Shown here in pieces: positions 33,910 to 45,106 of a DNA stretch of 64,000 nucleotides. Source of the stretch: Ustilaginoidea virens (Eukaryota > Ascomycota > Sordariomycetes > Hypocreales > Clavicipitaceae); the NCBI RefSeq assembly GCF_000687475.1, contig NC_057317.1, positions 496,001 to 560,000 on the forward strand, in the 5' to 3' direction. The translations under genes were made by a program, and so were the position numbers. Each line of letters opens with the position of its first letter. The stretch's first letter is position 1. A model generated the notes under the pieces. The model ran no database searches, was not told where the DNA came from, and worked only from the letters and a program-made list of their open reading frames with translations.

Positions 33910-35259
33910 GGCTACGGAATATGTTGATGGGAATTCCCCACAGCAAGTGCGTCAACAACGGAACCGGCAAGGTTTGTGCCTGAAAGGTGCGAGGTTTGAG
34001 GTTGGGAGCCTGGAAGCTGGCACCAGGAGGCAATAGCTTCATGCAGGTGCTAACAGCTGGCACCAGCCGGCTGTGCAACAGGGCTGGGACTATATGTCGG
34101 TTTCATTTTCCGACGGATGCCGCAGGGCATTCTGTCTGTGTCGACAAGGCTTCTTACTTGCTCGAAAGCCCGATGACCGAGATCGTTTTCCTAGGGCGGC
34201 ATTCCGAACAACAGATTACGATTGATCCTTTGCGAGGATGCTTTCCGATGGAAACAAATGGGGGTCCCACTGTACGGAGCAAGATTGCAGTTGGGGAGCT
34301 CGACCTTGGATGCTGGAGATACCTTGGACATGTCCAGTTAGAGGTACCTGTCATGAGGGTCGGTCCCACTTGGCGTCACCGCCTCAAAGCCTCAACACAA
34401 TAAAGACGGGGAAAAGAGACTTGATCTATATTTGGGAGGGAGAGAGAGTGAGGAAAGATGAAGCCGCAGTGCACAGTCCTTAGTAGGACATGCATCCTTG
34501 TACTGTACGTGGCACCAACCTGGCATGTTGCGGTCAGAAACTCGGGGCACCAGACCCTTTGCCGAAGTCGGTCTCACTGCAGGGGCCCAAGCCAGCCAGC
34601 GCTTGTTGATCAACTGCTGTGGAACCGTCATTACAGCAGAGCGTTTCCATCACAAGAAGTCAACTGGCATGAACCGTACCTACCTTATGTATTGACCTGA
34701 CCAGACTTGTAGCAACAGTACCATGGCCACGCATCAAGATTCTTTCTTTATTCGTGAGGGAAGCCAAGGCGAAGCCAAACGCGTTGGAGAGTAAGCAATT
34801 TGCAACGAGATCTCACCAAGTCTGCGTACCTGACATCGCTTGGAATTGACCAGACCACATGCAAACTTGCTGGAATTTGATAGTACCAGACATGCCGTTA
34901 GCGAGCGGCAACTCACATTGCGCTGGCAGCTAAATGGCAGCTAAATTCCCCGCTGTCGCTTCCGAGTTGCAGCACAGCACCTGGATCAGACCAGCTCACA
35001 GCACGCTTGAGCTTGCAGCTGCTCTTCCGTCCACCGCCGGTCCGTCTGCAACGACCCACGGGCCGGCAAGCCACATGGACCCCCCCCCCCCTCCCCTAGT
35101 GCCTGCTAACGACAACCCTCGCCCCAGTGCCTGTTTCGTGCTCGTCACCTCAAACTATTTCCAGCATCACACGTTGACTTTTGCTTCACTGCATTGTTTG
35201 TGGCCAAGTTCCAGAACAGCGATTACGTTCAGAACGGCTACCAACAAGACAAGACGGCC
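33910..35259. other. Divergent promoter region, HET protein / TPR protein
   Basis: A 1.35-kb stretch between divergent genes. A 138-codon frame at 33987-34403 has no family features and is not called. C-rich sequence (35078-35096) and C/T-rich leader precede the TPR gene's ATG. Confidence 0.55.
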
Positions 35260-37020
35260 ATGTCGCTGACGGTCACTGCACCCAAAGATGGGAAAATCCC
35301 GCTCAGTAACCATCATGACGATAACGACAGCTACTACAATCTCGGCACCTACCAGCGCCCCATCACCACATCCAGCCCGGCCACCCAGACTTGGTTCAAC
35401 CGAGGCCTTGTCTGGTGCTACGGCTTCAACCACGAAGAAGCAGCTAATTGCTTTCAACGCGCCATCGATCATGATTCTGCCTGTGCCATTGCATACTGGG
35501 GCCTGGCGTATGCTCTGGGCCCCAACTACAACAAACCATGGGATCTTTTCAGCTCGCCCGAGCTCTCAGCAACGGCTGAGCGTACCCACAGAGCTGTTGA
35601 GCAGGCCAGGCATCTTGCTGCCAACAACACCGACAACATGGACAACACCGACAACCCCATTACACCCGCGGAAAAGGCTCTCATTGACGCCATCCGCTTC
35701 CGTTACCCTCGGAAAGATGCACCCGAGCAGCCCGATTTTTGCATCTGGAATCGCGAGTATGCTGACGCCATGAGCTCCGTAGCCGCACAGTTCCCAAACG
35801 ATTTGGATGTAGCTGCCCTCTATGCCGATGCCATGATGAACCTGACCCCCTGGCAGCTGTGGGACATTAAGACTGGAGAGCCGGCCAAGGGAGCACGTAC
35901 AGTAGAGATAAAGCGTGTCTTGGACAAGGCTCTCGCTCAAGAAGGAGGGGATCAGCATCCTGGATTGCTCCATCTATACATCCATCTCATGGAGATGTCG
36001 CAGACTCCAGAAGCTGGCATGCCCGCAGCCGACAAACTACGTGGACTGGTGCCAGACTCTGGCCATCTCAACCACATGCCCAGCCACCTCGACATTCTCG
36101 TAGGCGACTACGCGCGTGCCGTCGCTGCCAACACGGAAGCCATCACAGCTGACGAGAAATTTCTCAAACGAGAAGGCCCCATGAACTTTTACACCCTCTA
36201 CCGCAGCCACGACTACCACTTTCGCCTCTACAGCGCCATGTTCTCCGGCCAATCCAAGGTAGCCTTCGAAACCGTCGACTTGCTCGAGGCCAGCGTCTCG
36301 GATGAGCTGTTGCGCGTCGAGCAGCCGCCCATGGCAGACTGGCTGGAGGCCTTTCTCGCAATGCGTGTGCATGCTCTCATCCGCTTCGGGAGATGGAAGG
36401 ACGTGCTCGACCTGAAGCTACCCCAAGACCGGGACCTGTACTGCGTCACCACCGCGCTCTTGCACTACGCCAAGGGTGTAGCTTTCGCGGCGCTGAATCG
36501 CGTCGAGGAGGCGAATCGCCATCGCCAGCTGTTCCGGGAGGCTGTTCCGCATGTCAAGCCTTCGAGGACTCTCTTCAACAACAAGTGTGTGGACATTCTA
36601 GATGTAGCCGAGGCCCTTTTGAATGGCGAAATTGAGTATCGGACGGGCAATTACGAAACGGCTTTCGGACACCTGCGCGAAGCCATTCTCCGATACGATT
36701 GGCTGCCATTCGACGAACCCTGGGGCTGGATGCAGCCGGTCCGACACGCCTACGGCGCGCTGCTTCTGGAACAAGGCCACGCCGAAGAGGCTCTGTCGAT
36801 ATACCGCGCCGACCTGGGAATCGACGACTCCCTCCCCAGGGTGCACCGACATCCGAACAATGTGTGGGCCCTGCACGGCTACCACGAGTGTTTGGTTAAA
36901 CTGGGCAGGACGGCCGAAGCCAAGGAGATGGAGCCTCAGCTGAAGAGGGCGCTAAAGGTAGCCGACGTGCCTGTTCGATCCTCTTGTTTCTGCAGGATGT
37001 CCTCGGCGGCCAAGATTTGA
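35260..37020 (+). CDS. TPR-repeat protein, fungal-conserved, function unknown
   Basis: Intronless, 586 residues from the first ATG at 35260; the open frame extends upstream without another ATG. Helical repeats with the spacing of tetratricopeptide repeats run through the protein: WFNRGLVWCYGFNHEEAANCFQRAIDHDSACAIAYWGLAYALG (residues about 45-90), a second set around 270-330 with HPGLLHLYIHLMEMS and GHLNHMPSHLDILVGDY, and a C-terminal set around 470-560 (AEALLNGEIEYRTGNYETAFGHLREAI). The HLNHMPSH segment is well conserved in this family of bacterial and fungal TPR proteins. There is no enzyme motif, signal peptide or membrane segment, so it is likely a cytosolic protein-interaction scaffold. 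Neighbours give no clue. Confidence 0.88.
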   Translation: MSLTVTAPKDGKIPLSNHHDDNDSYYNLGTYQRPITTSSPATQTWFNRGLVWCYGFNHEEAANCFQRAIDHDSACAIAYWGLAYALGPNYNKPWDLFSSPELSATAERTHRAVEQARHLAANNTDNMDNTDNPITPAEKALIDAIRFRYPRKDAPEQPDFCIWNREYADAMSSVAAQFPNDLDVAALYADAMMNLTPWQLWDIKTGEPAKGARTVEIKRVLDKALAQEGGDQHPGLLHLYIHLMEMSQTPEAGMPAADKLRGLVPDSGHLNHMPSHLDILVGDYARAVAANTEAITADEKFLKREGPMNFYTLYRSHDYHFRLYSAMFSGQSKVAFETVDLLEASVSDELLRVEQPPMADWLEAFLAMRVHALIRFGRWKDVLDLKLPQDRDLYCVTTALLHYAKGVAFAALNRVEEANRHRQLFREAVPHVKPSRTLFNNKCVDILDVAEALLNGEIEYRTGNYETAFGHLREAILRYDWLPFDEPWGWMQPVRHAYGALLLEQGHAEEALSIYRADLGIDDSLPRVHRHPNNVWALHGYHECLVKLGRTAEAKEMEPQLKRALKVADVPVRSSCFCRMSSAAKI

Positions 37021-37733
37021 CAGACCGACAAAACTGGCGCAATTGCTTGCATGGCGAGTCTCGAAACGGATTAGACGCATCAGCGGGAGTTTTCTTTGGG
37101 GGCACATATCGGCATTTGAAAACGAGGCCATCCGGGGCTCCATGGTCATCAAGTCGTGCCAAGTTTGTGTAAATGCTAGCGTCATGATATGCCTTGTGCA
37201 ATACAAACTGCTGGAGCTACGGTAACCTACCTCCCCGTAGGCGCAAGGCCCCTCGGGCCCCTTGGTAGTAAGTACTATTATTGATCAAGGCAAATAGATA
37301 CCTACCTACCTACATGTCAGCGGCACATGTACTCTCTCTTGCGGGCTGGCCACTAGCTGCTGCCATCGACTTGATCGACGGCTAACAGGGAATATCCAGG
37401 CACGTAGACTCAGCCATGGCCAGCGTGGCGTCGCCATGTGTCCAACCAATCTCACCCCCACCAGATCCCAACAAACTTTGTGCAACATGAAGATGGAGAC
37501 GACGATTATTCCGGCCAGATTGCCACATCACCGTCCATTGGAAAAGGGCCCAGCCTTCTGCCGCACGCCGCACGCCGCACGCCGCCCGCAGCCCGCAGCC
37601 AGCAACCCGCAGCCCGCGCGCCCTTTCCCGTTCCCCCCCCCCTTCTTTTCGAGCGCCCCCCCATCGCAGTCCACAACCTGGCCAAGATGCAAGATGCAAC
37701 TCGGCTGAGAGTCGCAGTTGACAGACGTTAGCC
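37021..37733. other. Intergenic between the TPR gene and atg22
   Basis: 3' flank of the TPR gene and promoter of the Atg22-like gene. A short repeat of CCTACCTACCTACA lies near 37301-37315 and the GCACGCCGCACGCC purine/pyrimidine array near 37559-37612. No gene is supported. Confidence 0.6.
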
Positions 37734-39365
37734 ATGACGCCCTTGGCATCGCCAGCGACAGGCCCAGTCGAACAAGGGAAGCAGTTGGCCGCGGCCGCGC
37801 TCGTGGAACCGCAGGAGCGGCTACAGGTGGTCGCGCCGCCTCTTCAAGATGGCGACGTCCCCGCAACAGGCAAGTGGGAGATACGATCCTGGTACCTCTA
37901 CTACGTCGGCGCCAACGGCCTGGCTCTCTTCAACTTTGGTCCGACGGCCTTCCAGAATCTCCTCGCCCAGGCGGCCGGCGATGCCGGGCTCGTCTACTTC
38001 GCAGGCCGCGCGCGCGACGTGAACAGCGTGGTGCTGCTTTGCAACGGCATCTCCTTCGCGGTCCAGGGCGCGCTGTTCCTCGTGATTGGCGCCTACGCCG
38101 ACTTTGGGACCGGCAGGCGGTGGGTCCTGCTGATCTGGTCCGTCGTGGCCTACGGCATCGGCTTCGGGTGGCTTGGCGTCGACGACGCCGGCGAATGGGG
38201 CGTCGGCGTCGGCCTCTACGTGGTGGGCTTGATCGCGTACCAGCTCACGTTGACGTACTGGACCGCGGCCTTCCCCTCGCTTGCCCGGAACACGCCGCGC
38301 GCGAGGGAGGCCCGCGCGGCGTTCGAGAGCGGAGAGATTTCGCGGCAGCAGCTGGACCGGCGCGACGAGCTGGAGCGGAGCCGGCTCAGCAACGTCGCCT
38401 TCTGGCTGCAGTCCGTGGGCGAGGTCGTCATGCTGGCCGCGATTGTGGGCATCATGCGCGCCGTCCGGGTCGACGACAGCCCGGCGAGCAACAACCGGGG
38501 CCTCTCGGTGCTGATTGCGTTCGCCACGGCGTGCTGGCTGGCGCTCTCCCTGCCGTGGTTCGCGGTGGAAAAGACGCGCCCGGGGCTGCCGATCCCGCCG
38601 GGCAGGAACGTCGTCACCGCCGGCCTCTGGCAGCTCCGCGAGGCCCTGACCCATATCTGGAGGCTCAGGCAAAGCCTCATCTACCTGACGGGCTACTTTT
38701 TCCTGGGGGACTCGCTCAACACCACCGTGACGGTCATTGCCACCCTGCAGAACCAAGTGGTCGGCTACCACACCCTCACCCTCACCTACGTGCTCACGGT
38801 CGGCATCGCCGCGCAGGCCGTCGGCATCGGATCCTTCTGGCTGGCCCAGAGCAGGCTCGGGCTGAGCGCCAAAACCATGTTCAACGCCGTCACCGTCTGC
38901 ATCGTCCTCCTCGACGGCTGGGGCGTGGTGGGCAACTGGACCGCCCGGTTCGGCTTCCGCAACGCCTGGGAGGTGTGGGCCTACCAGGTGTTTTACGGCC
39001 TGCTGGTGTGCCCCTGGTACAGCTACTCGCAGATCATGATCAGCTCCGTCACCCCGCGCGGCCACGAGTTCCTCTTCTTCTCGCTCTTCAACATTGTCGG
39101 CAAGGCGTCCAGCCTCATCGGGCCGCTGGTCAGCAGCGCCATCATCGACGCCACCCCGGGCGGCAAGAACAACAACGCCGCCTTTTATTTCCTCTTTGCG
39201 CTGAGCGCGGTGAGCGCCGCGGGGCTATGGCTGTTTCTGGATCTGGAGCAGAGCGCGGCGGAGCAGGAGGAGTTTCTCGCGGAAAAGGCACGCGCGTACG
39301 GGGGGGGAGGGGGAGGGGGCAAGGGGATGATGGGAAGCGAGCGAGCGAGGCGCGCCCAGGCATGA
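37734..39365 (+). CDS. atg22: Atg22-like vacuolar amino-acid effluxer
   Basis: Intronless, 543 residues. MFS-fold protein of the Atg22 family, which releases amino acids from the vacuole after autophagic breakdown. About 10-12 membrane helices. The family block SWYLYYVGANGLALFNFGPTAFQNLL (residues about 52-77) starts the transporter domain; a charged loop (about 185-225, rich in R and E) separates the halves; VCPWYSYSQIMISSVTPRGHEFLFFSLFNIVGKASSLIGPLVSS is the strongest family signature, near residues 420-465. The C-terminus ends in a Gly-rich and charged stretch. S. cerevisiae has one Atg22; filamentous fungi often carry several paralogues, so a divergent family member with another substrate is possible. 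Confidence 0.9.
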   Translation: MTPLASPATGPVEQGKQLAAAALVEPQERLQVVAPPLQDGDVPATGKWEIRSWYLYYVGANGLALFNFGPTAFQNLLAQAAGDAGLVYFAGRARDVNSVVLLCNGISFAVQGALFLVIGAYADFGTGRRWVLLIWSVVAYGIGFGWLGVDDAGEWGVGVGLYVVGLIAYQLTLTYWTAAFPSLARNTPRAREARAAFESGEISRQQLDRRDELERSRLSNVAFWLQSVGEVVMLAAIVGIMRAVRVDDSPASNNRGLSVLIAFATACWLALSLPWFAVEKTRPGLPIPPGRNVVTAGLWQLREALTHIWRLRQSLIYLTGYFFLGDSLNTTVTVIATLQNQVVGYHTLTLTYVLTVGIAAQAVGIGSFWLAQSRLGLSAKTMFNAVTVCIVLLDGWGVVGNWTARFGFRNAWEVWAYQVFYGLLVCPWYSYSQIMISSVTPRGHEFLFFSLFNIVGKASSLIGPLVSSAIIDATPGGKNNNAAFYFLFALSAVSAAGLWLFLDLEQSAAEQEEFLAEKARAYGGGGGGGKGMMGSERARRAQA

Positions 39366-39626
39366 TTGGTGCGGTGCAGCTTTTGGCGAACGGAACAGCA
39401 GACCGTGCTCTTGATTTGCCTTTTTTTTCACATCCGGAGCTTAGTTTGTGTCAACATTACCTGCTGTGACGCGACGTCGAACCTTGTGAATCCGTCTCCA
39501 CAGCACGAACACTGCACCCGAAAACCACGATTCATGGATGCTCTCTGCTGGATGCTCTCTTCTCGGTGCTCTCTCCTCTTCCAAACACTCAAATTCCCGT
39601 CCGTCTTGCGCGCAACACATGAAAGC

Positions 39627-40933
39627 ATGCGCATCTCGATCCTCCTGACAGCCGCCCTGGCAGGGCCAACGCACCAGCTCTCGCCGTCGCCCCGATCCGA
39701 CAAGACCCTGCCCGCTCTGCAGTTCCGCCCCGACGGCACATTCCGGATAACCGTGTTTTCCGACCTCCATCTCGGAGAAGGTAAAAGAAAAAAAACCCTT
39801 CCTTTGCGTTACATTCCCACCTCACGATCAGCCTTGCTAATATGATTTGAAAAAAAAAATGACCAACATCAACAGCGGCTCAGAAACCCCGCGGTCGTGC
39901 GCAAGACTTCAAGACCATCCAGGTCATGTCCAGCGTGCTCGAGTGGGAATCCCCCGACTTTGTCGTCTTGAACGGCGACCTGGTCACGGGGGAAGCCGTG
40001 CAGCGCAAGTCCAGCGGCAGATTCGTGGATCTGGCCGTCGCGCCGCTCGTGGAGCGCAACCTCACCTGGGGGAGCGCCTACGGCGACCACGACCACGCGT
40101 TCAACCTGAAGAGCGAAAAGATGCTCCGGCGAGAGGCCAGGCACCGCGGCTCGCGGACCCGGAAGATGGTCGGGGCCAAGACCTCCGGCACGTCCAACTA
40201 CCACGTGCCCGTGTACGCCGCCGCCTGCGCGGACCGGCTGGGCCGGGGGTGCGAGCCGCTGCTTCTTCTGTGGTTCTTCGACAGCCGCGGCGGCGCGCGG
40301 TACCGGAAGATCAGCGAGCACGGGAGCGTCGTGCCCCAGCCGAGCTGGGTGGACGGCTCGGTGGTCGAGTGGTTCAGCGAGACGCACGCGCGGCTGGCCG
40401 CGCGGGGGAACGGCACGGTCCCGTCGCTCGTGTTCGTGCACATGCCCACGGGCGCGACCGCCGCCGCCCGGGGGGCCGTCGACCCGCGCCGGAACCCGGG
40501 GGTCAACGACGAGCCCGCGTCGCCGCAGTCGCAGGGGTGGTGCGCCGAGGACGCGTACCGCCCCGCGAGCTGCGGGTACGGCGGCTTCGACGCGCCCTTC
40601 CTGCAGGCGCTCGCTGGCGCAGCGGGCATCGCGGGCGTGTTCCACGCGCACGACCACGGGAACACGTGGTGCCACCGGTGGGAGCCGCGGGTCCCCGGGA
40701 CGGACGCCGTCGGCCGCGGGCTGAACATGTGCTACGGCCAGCGGACGGGCTACGGCGGGTACGGGAGCTGGGCCCGCGGCGGCAGGCAGATTGTGGTGAC
40801 GGCGCGGGGGCCCGTCGCGGTCGAGACGCATATCCGGCTGGAGGATGGCAGCGTGGTCGGCAGGGTGAGGCTGAACTCGACCTTTGGGCAGGACCGCTAC
40901 GGAGCCGCCGCCGACGGCACGAGGCTGTCGTGA
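39627..40933 (+). CDS. Secreted calcineurin-like metallophosphoesterase
   Basis: Two exons: 39627-39780 and 39876-40933, giving 1212 nt and 403 residues. The ATG at 39627 starts a signal-peptide-like stretch (MRISILLTAALAG); an earlier in-frame ATG at 39533 would bury it. Metallophosphoesterase motifs in order: FSDLHLGE (first Asp and His), NGDLVTG (second Asp), YGDHDH in place of the usual GNH[ED], FVHMPTG, and HAHDHGNTWC (the GHxH block, here AHDHGN). This matches the Dcr2 / PA-3-type purple phosphatase-like family found in fungi. Metal-site residues look mostly conserved, though the GNH box departs from consensus by Asp replacing Asn. Substrate is unknown; secretion is inferred. The gene is 261 bp downstream of atg22 on the same strand. 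Confidence 0.88.
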
Positions 40934-41769
40934 CGGCAGCAGCCGGGGATGGGGGATGTGCTTTGCCGTGTCGGCATCGATCGGCATCGAGACGGTCGTG
41001 CGTCGAGGTCCACGGCGCCGTCCGAGACGGGCGGGCGAGTTTTGTCACGGTGCGCCGCGCCATGCAAAGGACACTTTGTTGACGCTGCACGGATTATTCT
41101 CACGTGTTCCAAGGTCCCAATGACTTGCTATTGAATGTGAACTCGCAGACATCTAGACTGCATGGCTTGAAAAGGAACCGTTGGTCTGAAACAACAAAAC
41201 CCAAGGTATGTAGGGAGAGCATCAAGCTTAGACTTGAATCACAAGTCCAGGTACTGTAGCCACGCGCGACAGAGGTGAAGGCACGTGTGTGAAAAATGCA
41301 GCAGGCAAAATGACGCTAGAAAAGGAAGACCATCACCGCCGTCTACAAGTCGGGGAGAAATGCCCGTCCATGCATACATCAGGCGCTGTCGCGAGGCTGC
41401 TTCTTGACTCGTAGGGCCGGCTGGCAAACAGCTCCGCTGACCTTGTATGCATTGCTGCGAAGCAGAATCTACCGCAACTACCTACTCTAGCCAGCTATTC
41501 TAAAGTACTACGCGTGCGGTCCGATACGTACGCTCATCCAAGTCTAATCGTTATGCGACATTGTCTCGTTATGTTTGCGCTTGCACAATGAGAAGAAAAG
41601 AGCCCGGCGCAAATGAGAAATGAGGCCGAGCATGTATGGCAAGGAAAATAAATCGTCCACAAAAAAAGTAAAGAAAAGAGAAGAAAACGGCCCCTGGAGC
41701 AACGGGCAAGGGAGGGGGAGAATCGGGGGGTTATTTCATCCCCCACCCCCTCCTCTGGCCACGCACGGC
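40934..41769. other. Convergent intergenic region, phosphoesterase / Zn2Cys6 regulator 1
   Basis: 3' flanks of two convergent genes. No gene-like sequence, repeat or RNA is apparent beyond short A-rich stretches around 41640-41690. Confidence 0.55.
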
Positions 41770-41923
41770 TTATTGCGTGGTATCCAGCCAAGGCGTCGTC
41801 GTGTTGAGCCAAGTGGCTGGCGGCCCGCCAATGTAAAACTGCAACTCGCTTTCGAACCCGTCGGTGCCCGGGCCCAGCAGCGGGTTGAACGGGCCGGAGG
41901 TCGAGCCCGAGCCCGAGACAGAG

Positions 41924-42014
<91 letters not shown>

Positions 42015-45000
42015 CCGAACCCGAGCCAGAGCCCGAGCCGTAATGGCAGACTTGTTGTGATGCAGCAAGCTGGGGGGAGTCAAACGCCTCGAGCAGCAGG
42101 CCCTGGCCGTCTGCGGTCTGGCGGCCTAACCTGGGAGCTCGTTGGGAGTGCGCGTAGAGGCTGTTGGCGATTGGCTGCGCGGTATGGTGCGGTGGTGCTT
42201 GTTGATGCTGGTCGGGATAAGCCTGTGGGGAGACGGTGGGTGGTAGGAGTGCTGGCGAGATTGTGTAGTGCTGTTGCTGTGCTTGCGACTGAGCCTGTTG
42301 CGATGCTTGGAGCGAGCGAGCCGACGACGACAGGTGGTGGAAGCCGTTGACGTTGGTGCCGGTGGTAACTGGAGACGGCACCTTGTCCCGTTGGTGAGGA
42401 GTCGCGAGGGATGACGCCGGAGGCAGCTCTGGATGCGTGCCGGGCCTGGGAAGGACGTTGGATTCAGGAAGACTCGACGGCGGCGGCGGTGCTGGTGCTG
42501 GTTGTGGAGCACCAGCAACAGCAGCAACAGCACCAGCAACACCAGCAACAGCAACACCAGCACCAGCACCAGCACCAGCACCAGCACCAGCACCAGCAGG
42601 AGCAGGAGGTAGAAGTGCTGGACCAGGAGGTAGAAGTGCTGGACCAGGAGGTGTACGAGCCAAGGTGGTGCTGGGAAAGAGAGGCGGTAGTTGCCTGATG
42701 GCCCGCGGTATGGGGTCTTTGCCATCGTCCATGCTCCCCTCGTGGCAGAGAGTGACGGATTGCGGGTCCAGAGACACCTTCTCCAGGGCTTCAACCCAAC
42801 GAGCAGACAGCGGCCATACCTCTCGACAAACTCTGAGGATCCCCAGCGTTCTCTGAAGCATGCGGGGTCCGTCCCGGACCAAGGCCTTGTCTTGGCAGAC
42901 TAGAAGAGGCGACGGGACAACAAGTTAGCAGAGAAGGTGGGACGAAAGAGAGAAAACAAGTCGTGTCTTTGGATTTTTGGGGCAGGGCAAGTTTCTTTGG
43001 GGGGGCCGAGGCCTTTGATGCGTACTGTTTGGGTATTTGCACAGATATGTTGAAAACAAGCCGCAGCTGTAGACACAAAAGGCAGCTATTTGAGCTCCCA
43101 CGCTTTCATCGGGAGAGCGGTTCGTAAACTGAGCGTCAATCTGTTCGTATAGGCACCGCACGTTGGCAAAGATTTCGTCAGACATGGTCCTGAAGAAGGC
43201 TTGTTGGGTAGCGTCTCTGCCGTCTTCTTTGAGGATGCTACGCGTGCCATGGTCAGTTTTGGCCCAGCATAGGCTTCAAACCGAGGGAGACTCGTGGTAG
43301 GGAAGGGGGGGAGGGGGGGAACCAACTCTATCAGATAGGGCCGCCGAAGGACAATGTTGGACAATCTGGTCATCATGGTGACGCAGAGATATGCCAGCTC
43401 CTGTCTCTCTGCTTTGTATTCCTTGAACAAAAAGGGGCTCCAAACGTGTTCGTGTGGCAGATCTTGCTCCCACCCGCGCAGTTTCCTTGCCGTTTGAGAA
43501 AACTCGCTCGCCGGATCCCAGGGGCTGGGACTCTTGCTGTATCGAACGGCGCGTCGCCCAACAATCCCCCACCAGTGATGAATCTGCATCAGCGTGGCAA
43601 AGAGAGATCGGTTGGGGTCTCGGATCAGTCCAGGGTTGTCCATCGCTGGTGGCGAGCCCTCCAGGGCCGCTCGTGACCTTGGCTCTCGACCGCGGGCAAA
43701 GTCCTCCTCGTTGCAGGGAAGAAGGGCAGTGATGTCTCCGGCAGAAAGCGACACGGGCGACAAGGGACCCGAATGCAGGTGGTCTTGACTGTGCAGCATC
43801 CACTGTGACGAGAGGGGGCGGTTAAAACCCGATTTCGCAAAACAGCAAACAGAAACCGATATCCATGGCAGAGAAAAAGTTTCGTCTTACAATTGTGCGT
43901 CGCGCTGATTCGGCACGAATGATGAGCTCGGGGTTCGGGTTCGCCACGTGGTACGTTTCCTCACGCTGCAGCTGCATCAAAATCGCCATACGAACTGCGA
44001 TTCCCATGTTGATCTGGAGCAAACGAGGACGTTGCGCGGTCAGTCGGGGTTTTCGTCTTTGCCAAGCCAATGGCCGCATCGGCGACTCACATAGCACTTG
44101 TTGCGCTCTCCACTCCCTTGCTGGGCAATGCTCAAAAGATAATATGCTTGGCATCTCTCCAACGTAGGCTCCGCGTATACCTCCTCGAACGCAATGGACG
44201 AGGCCCTTTCCATGAAGTATTCGGAAGCCTTGACGCCGTTGCCGTATCGCAGCTTGAACGCAGGACTGAGTCGCGCGGAGATGCTAAGGATACTCATGAG
44301 GAGGAACAGGCTTGTTGAGCGAAGGTGGTTGCGCAAGCGATGTTGGTACTGTTCCTTGGGGATGAATCCCAGCTGAAAGTACTGCTTGGTAAACAGCTCG
44401 ACTCCGTCTATGAGGTCCTCGGTCGGTGGAAGGCCTTCCCAATCTTCGGCCAGACGCTGCCGAAGCACGGACAGGCCACGGCTGAGAGAGCGCCTGGGCC
44501 TGGCGGCATTTCCGGCGGCATGGCCAGCGGCAGCCTTGGCGGACTTGTCTGCTCTTGTGCGAGGGTGCCGGTATTCACGATCCAAGTCGGGCTGTCCTCG
44601 GACCGGGAAAACGCTGCGGAAGGGTGACACGACGATGCGACTCAGCAACAGCCCGCCCTTGAGCTGGTTCAGGAACCAAAGCGGAGGGGGGAAAGGGCCA
44701 AACGTACCATTCTTCTGCGGGGATACCGGATTCTTGGCACGATTTGCAGGGAGGTGTTCCTTTTTCGTGGACACACTTGCTCCTCATTCGACGGCATCTA
44801 GAGCCAAAGCCGACGACGTTTAGCAGAGGCGCCAAAACCCAGTCCGCGGCGAGGGCATCATGCGTTGGGGAATATTCAAGAGTCGAGGCTGCAAGGCCCA
44901 GCTTACCGACGGCATGCAATGGCAGAGCGACGCTTGATTGCCAAAACATTGGCAGCGCCGCCGTCTTTGCCTCGCACGGCATTCAGGATCATTGGACTCG

Positions 45001-45106
45001 TGGCAGGAGCCGACGCCGAGGGGCTTTCTGGAGCGTGAGGAGTTGAAGCTGCTATACGTGCATGGTTGGACCAACCAAGATGACGGTTCACCCCAGCAGA
45101 GTCCAT
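41770..45106 (-). CDS. Zn(II)2Cys6 transcription factor 1
   Basis: Seven exons: 45106-44907, 44797-44708, 44613-44091, 44013-43891, 43802-43327, 43237-43026 and 42899-41770, giving 2754 nt and 917 residues. The N-terminal binuclear zinc cluster is complete only after splicing: [12 protein letters not shown], then [18 protein letters not shown], with Cys codons split or joined at introns 1 and 2. The next exon starts [17 protein letters not shown], a linker seen in several fungal regulators. A fungal-specific middle homology region follows (exons 3-6; [12 protein letters not shown]... and RRPYLIDILKEDG...). The large last exon is low complexity: PPGPALLPP, an (AG) repeat, and about 20 SG dipeptides, probably an activation region. 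The start is uncertain: an upstream ATG at 45379 is also in frame. Target genes cannot be read from sequence. Confidence 0.85.
41926..42040. repeat. (GCCAGA)n repeat encoding the Ser-Gly tract of regulator 1
   Basis: Hexamer array near the end of the last exon; on the minus strand it encodes about 20 SG dipeptides followed by imperfect SG/SV/ST units. Length change in multiples of six is frame-neutral. Confidence 0.92.

Noticed and set aside
33987..34403. 138-codon frame in the HET/TPR divergent region
   Set aside because: No family resemblance and no splice or start context better than background.
37718..39469. 583-codon frame overlapping the Atg22-like gene in another frame
   Set aside because: Same-strand shadow frame with R-, G- and P-rich composition; the Atg22 frame carries membrane helices and family motifs.
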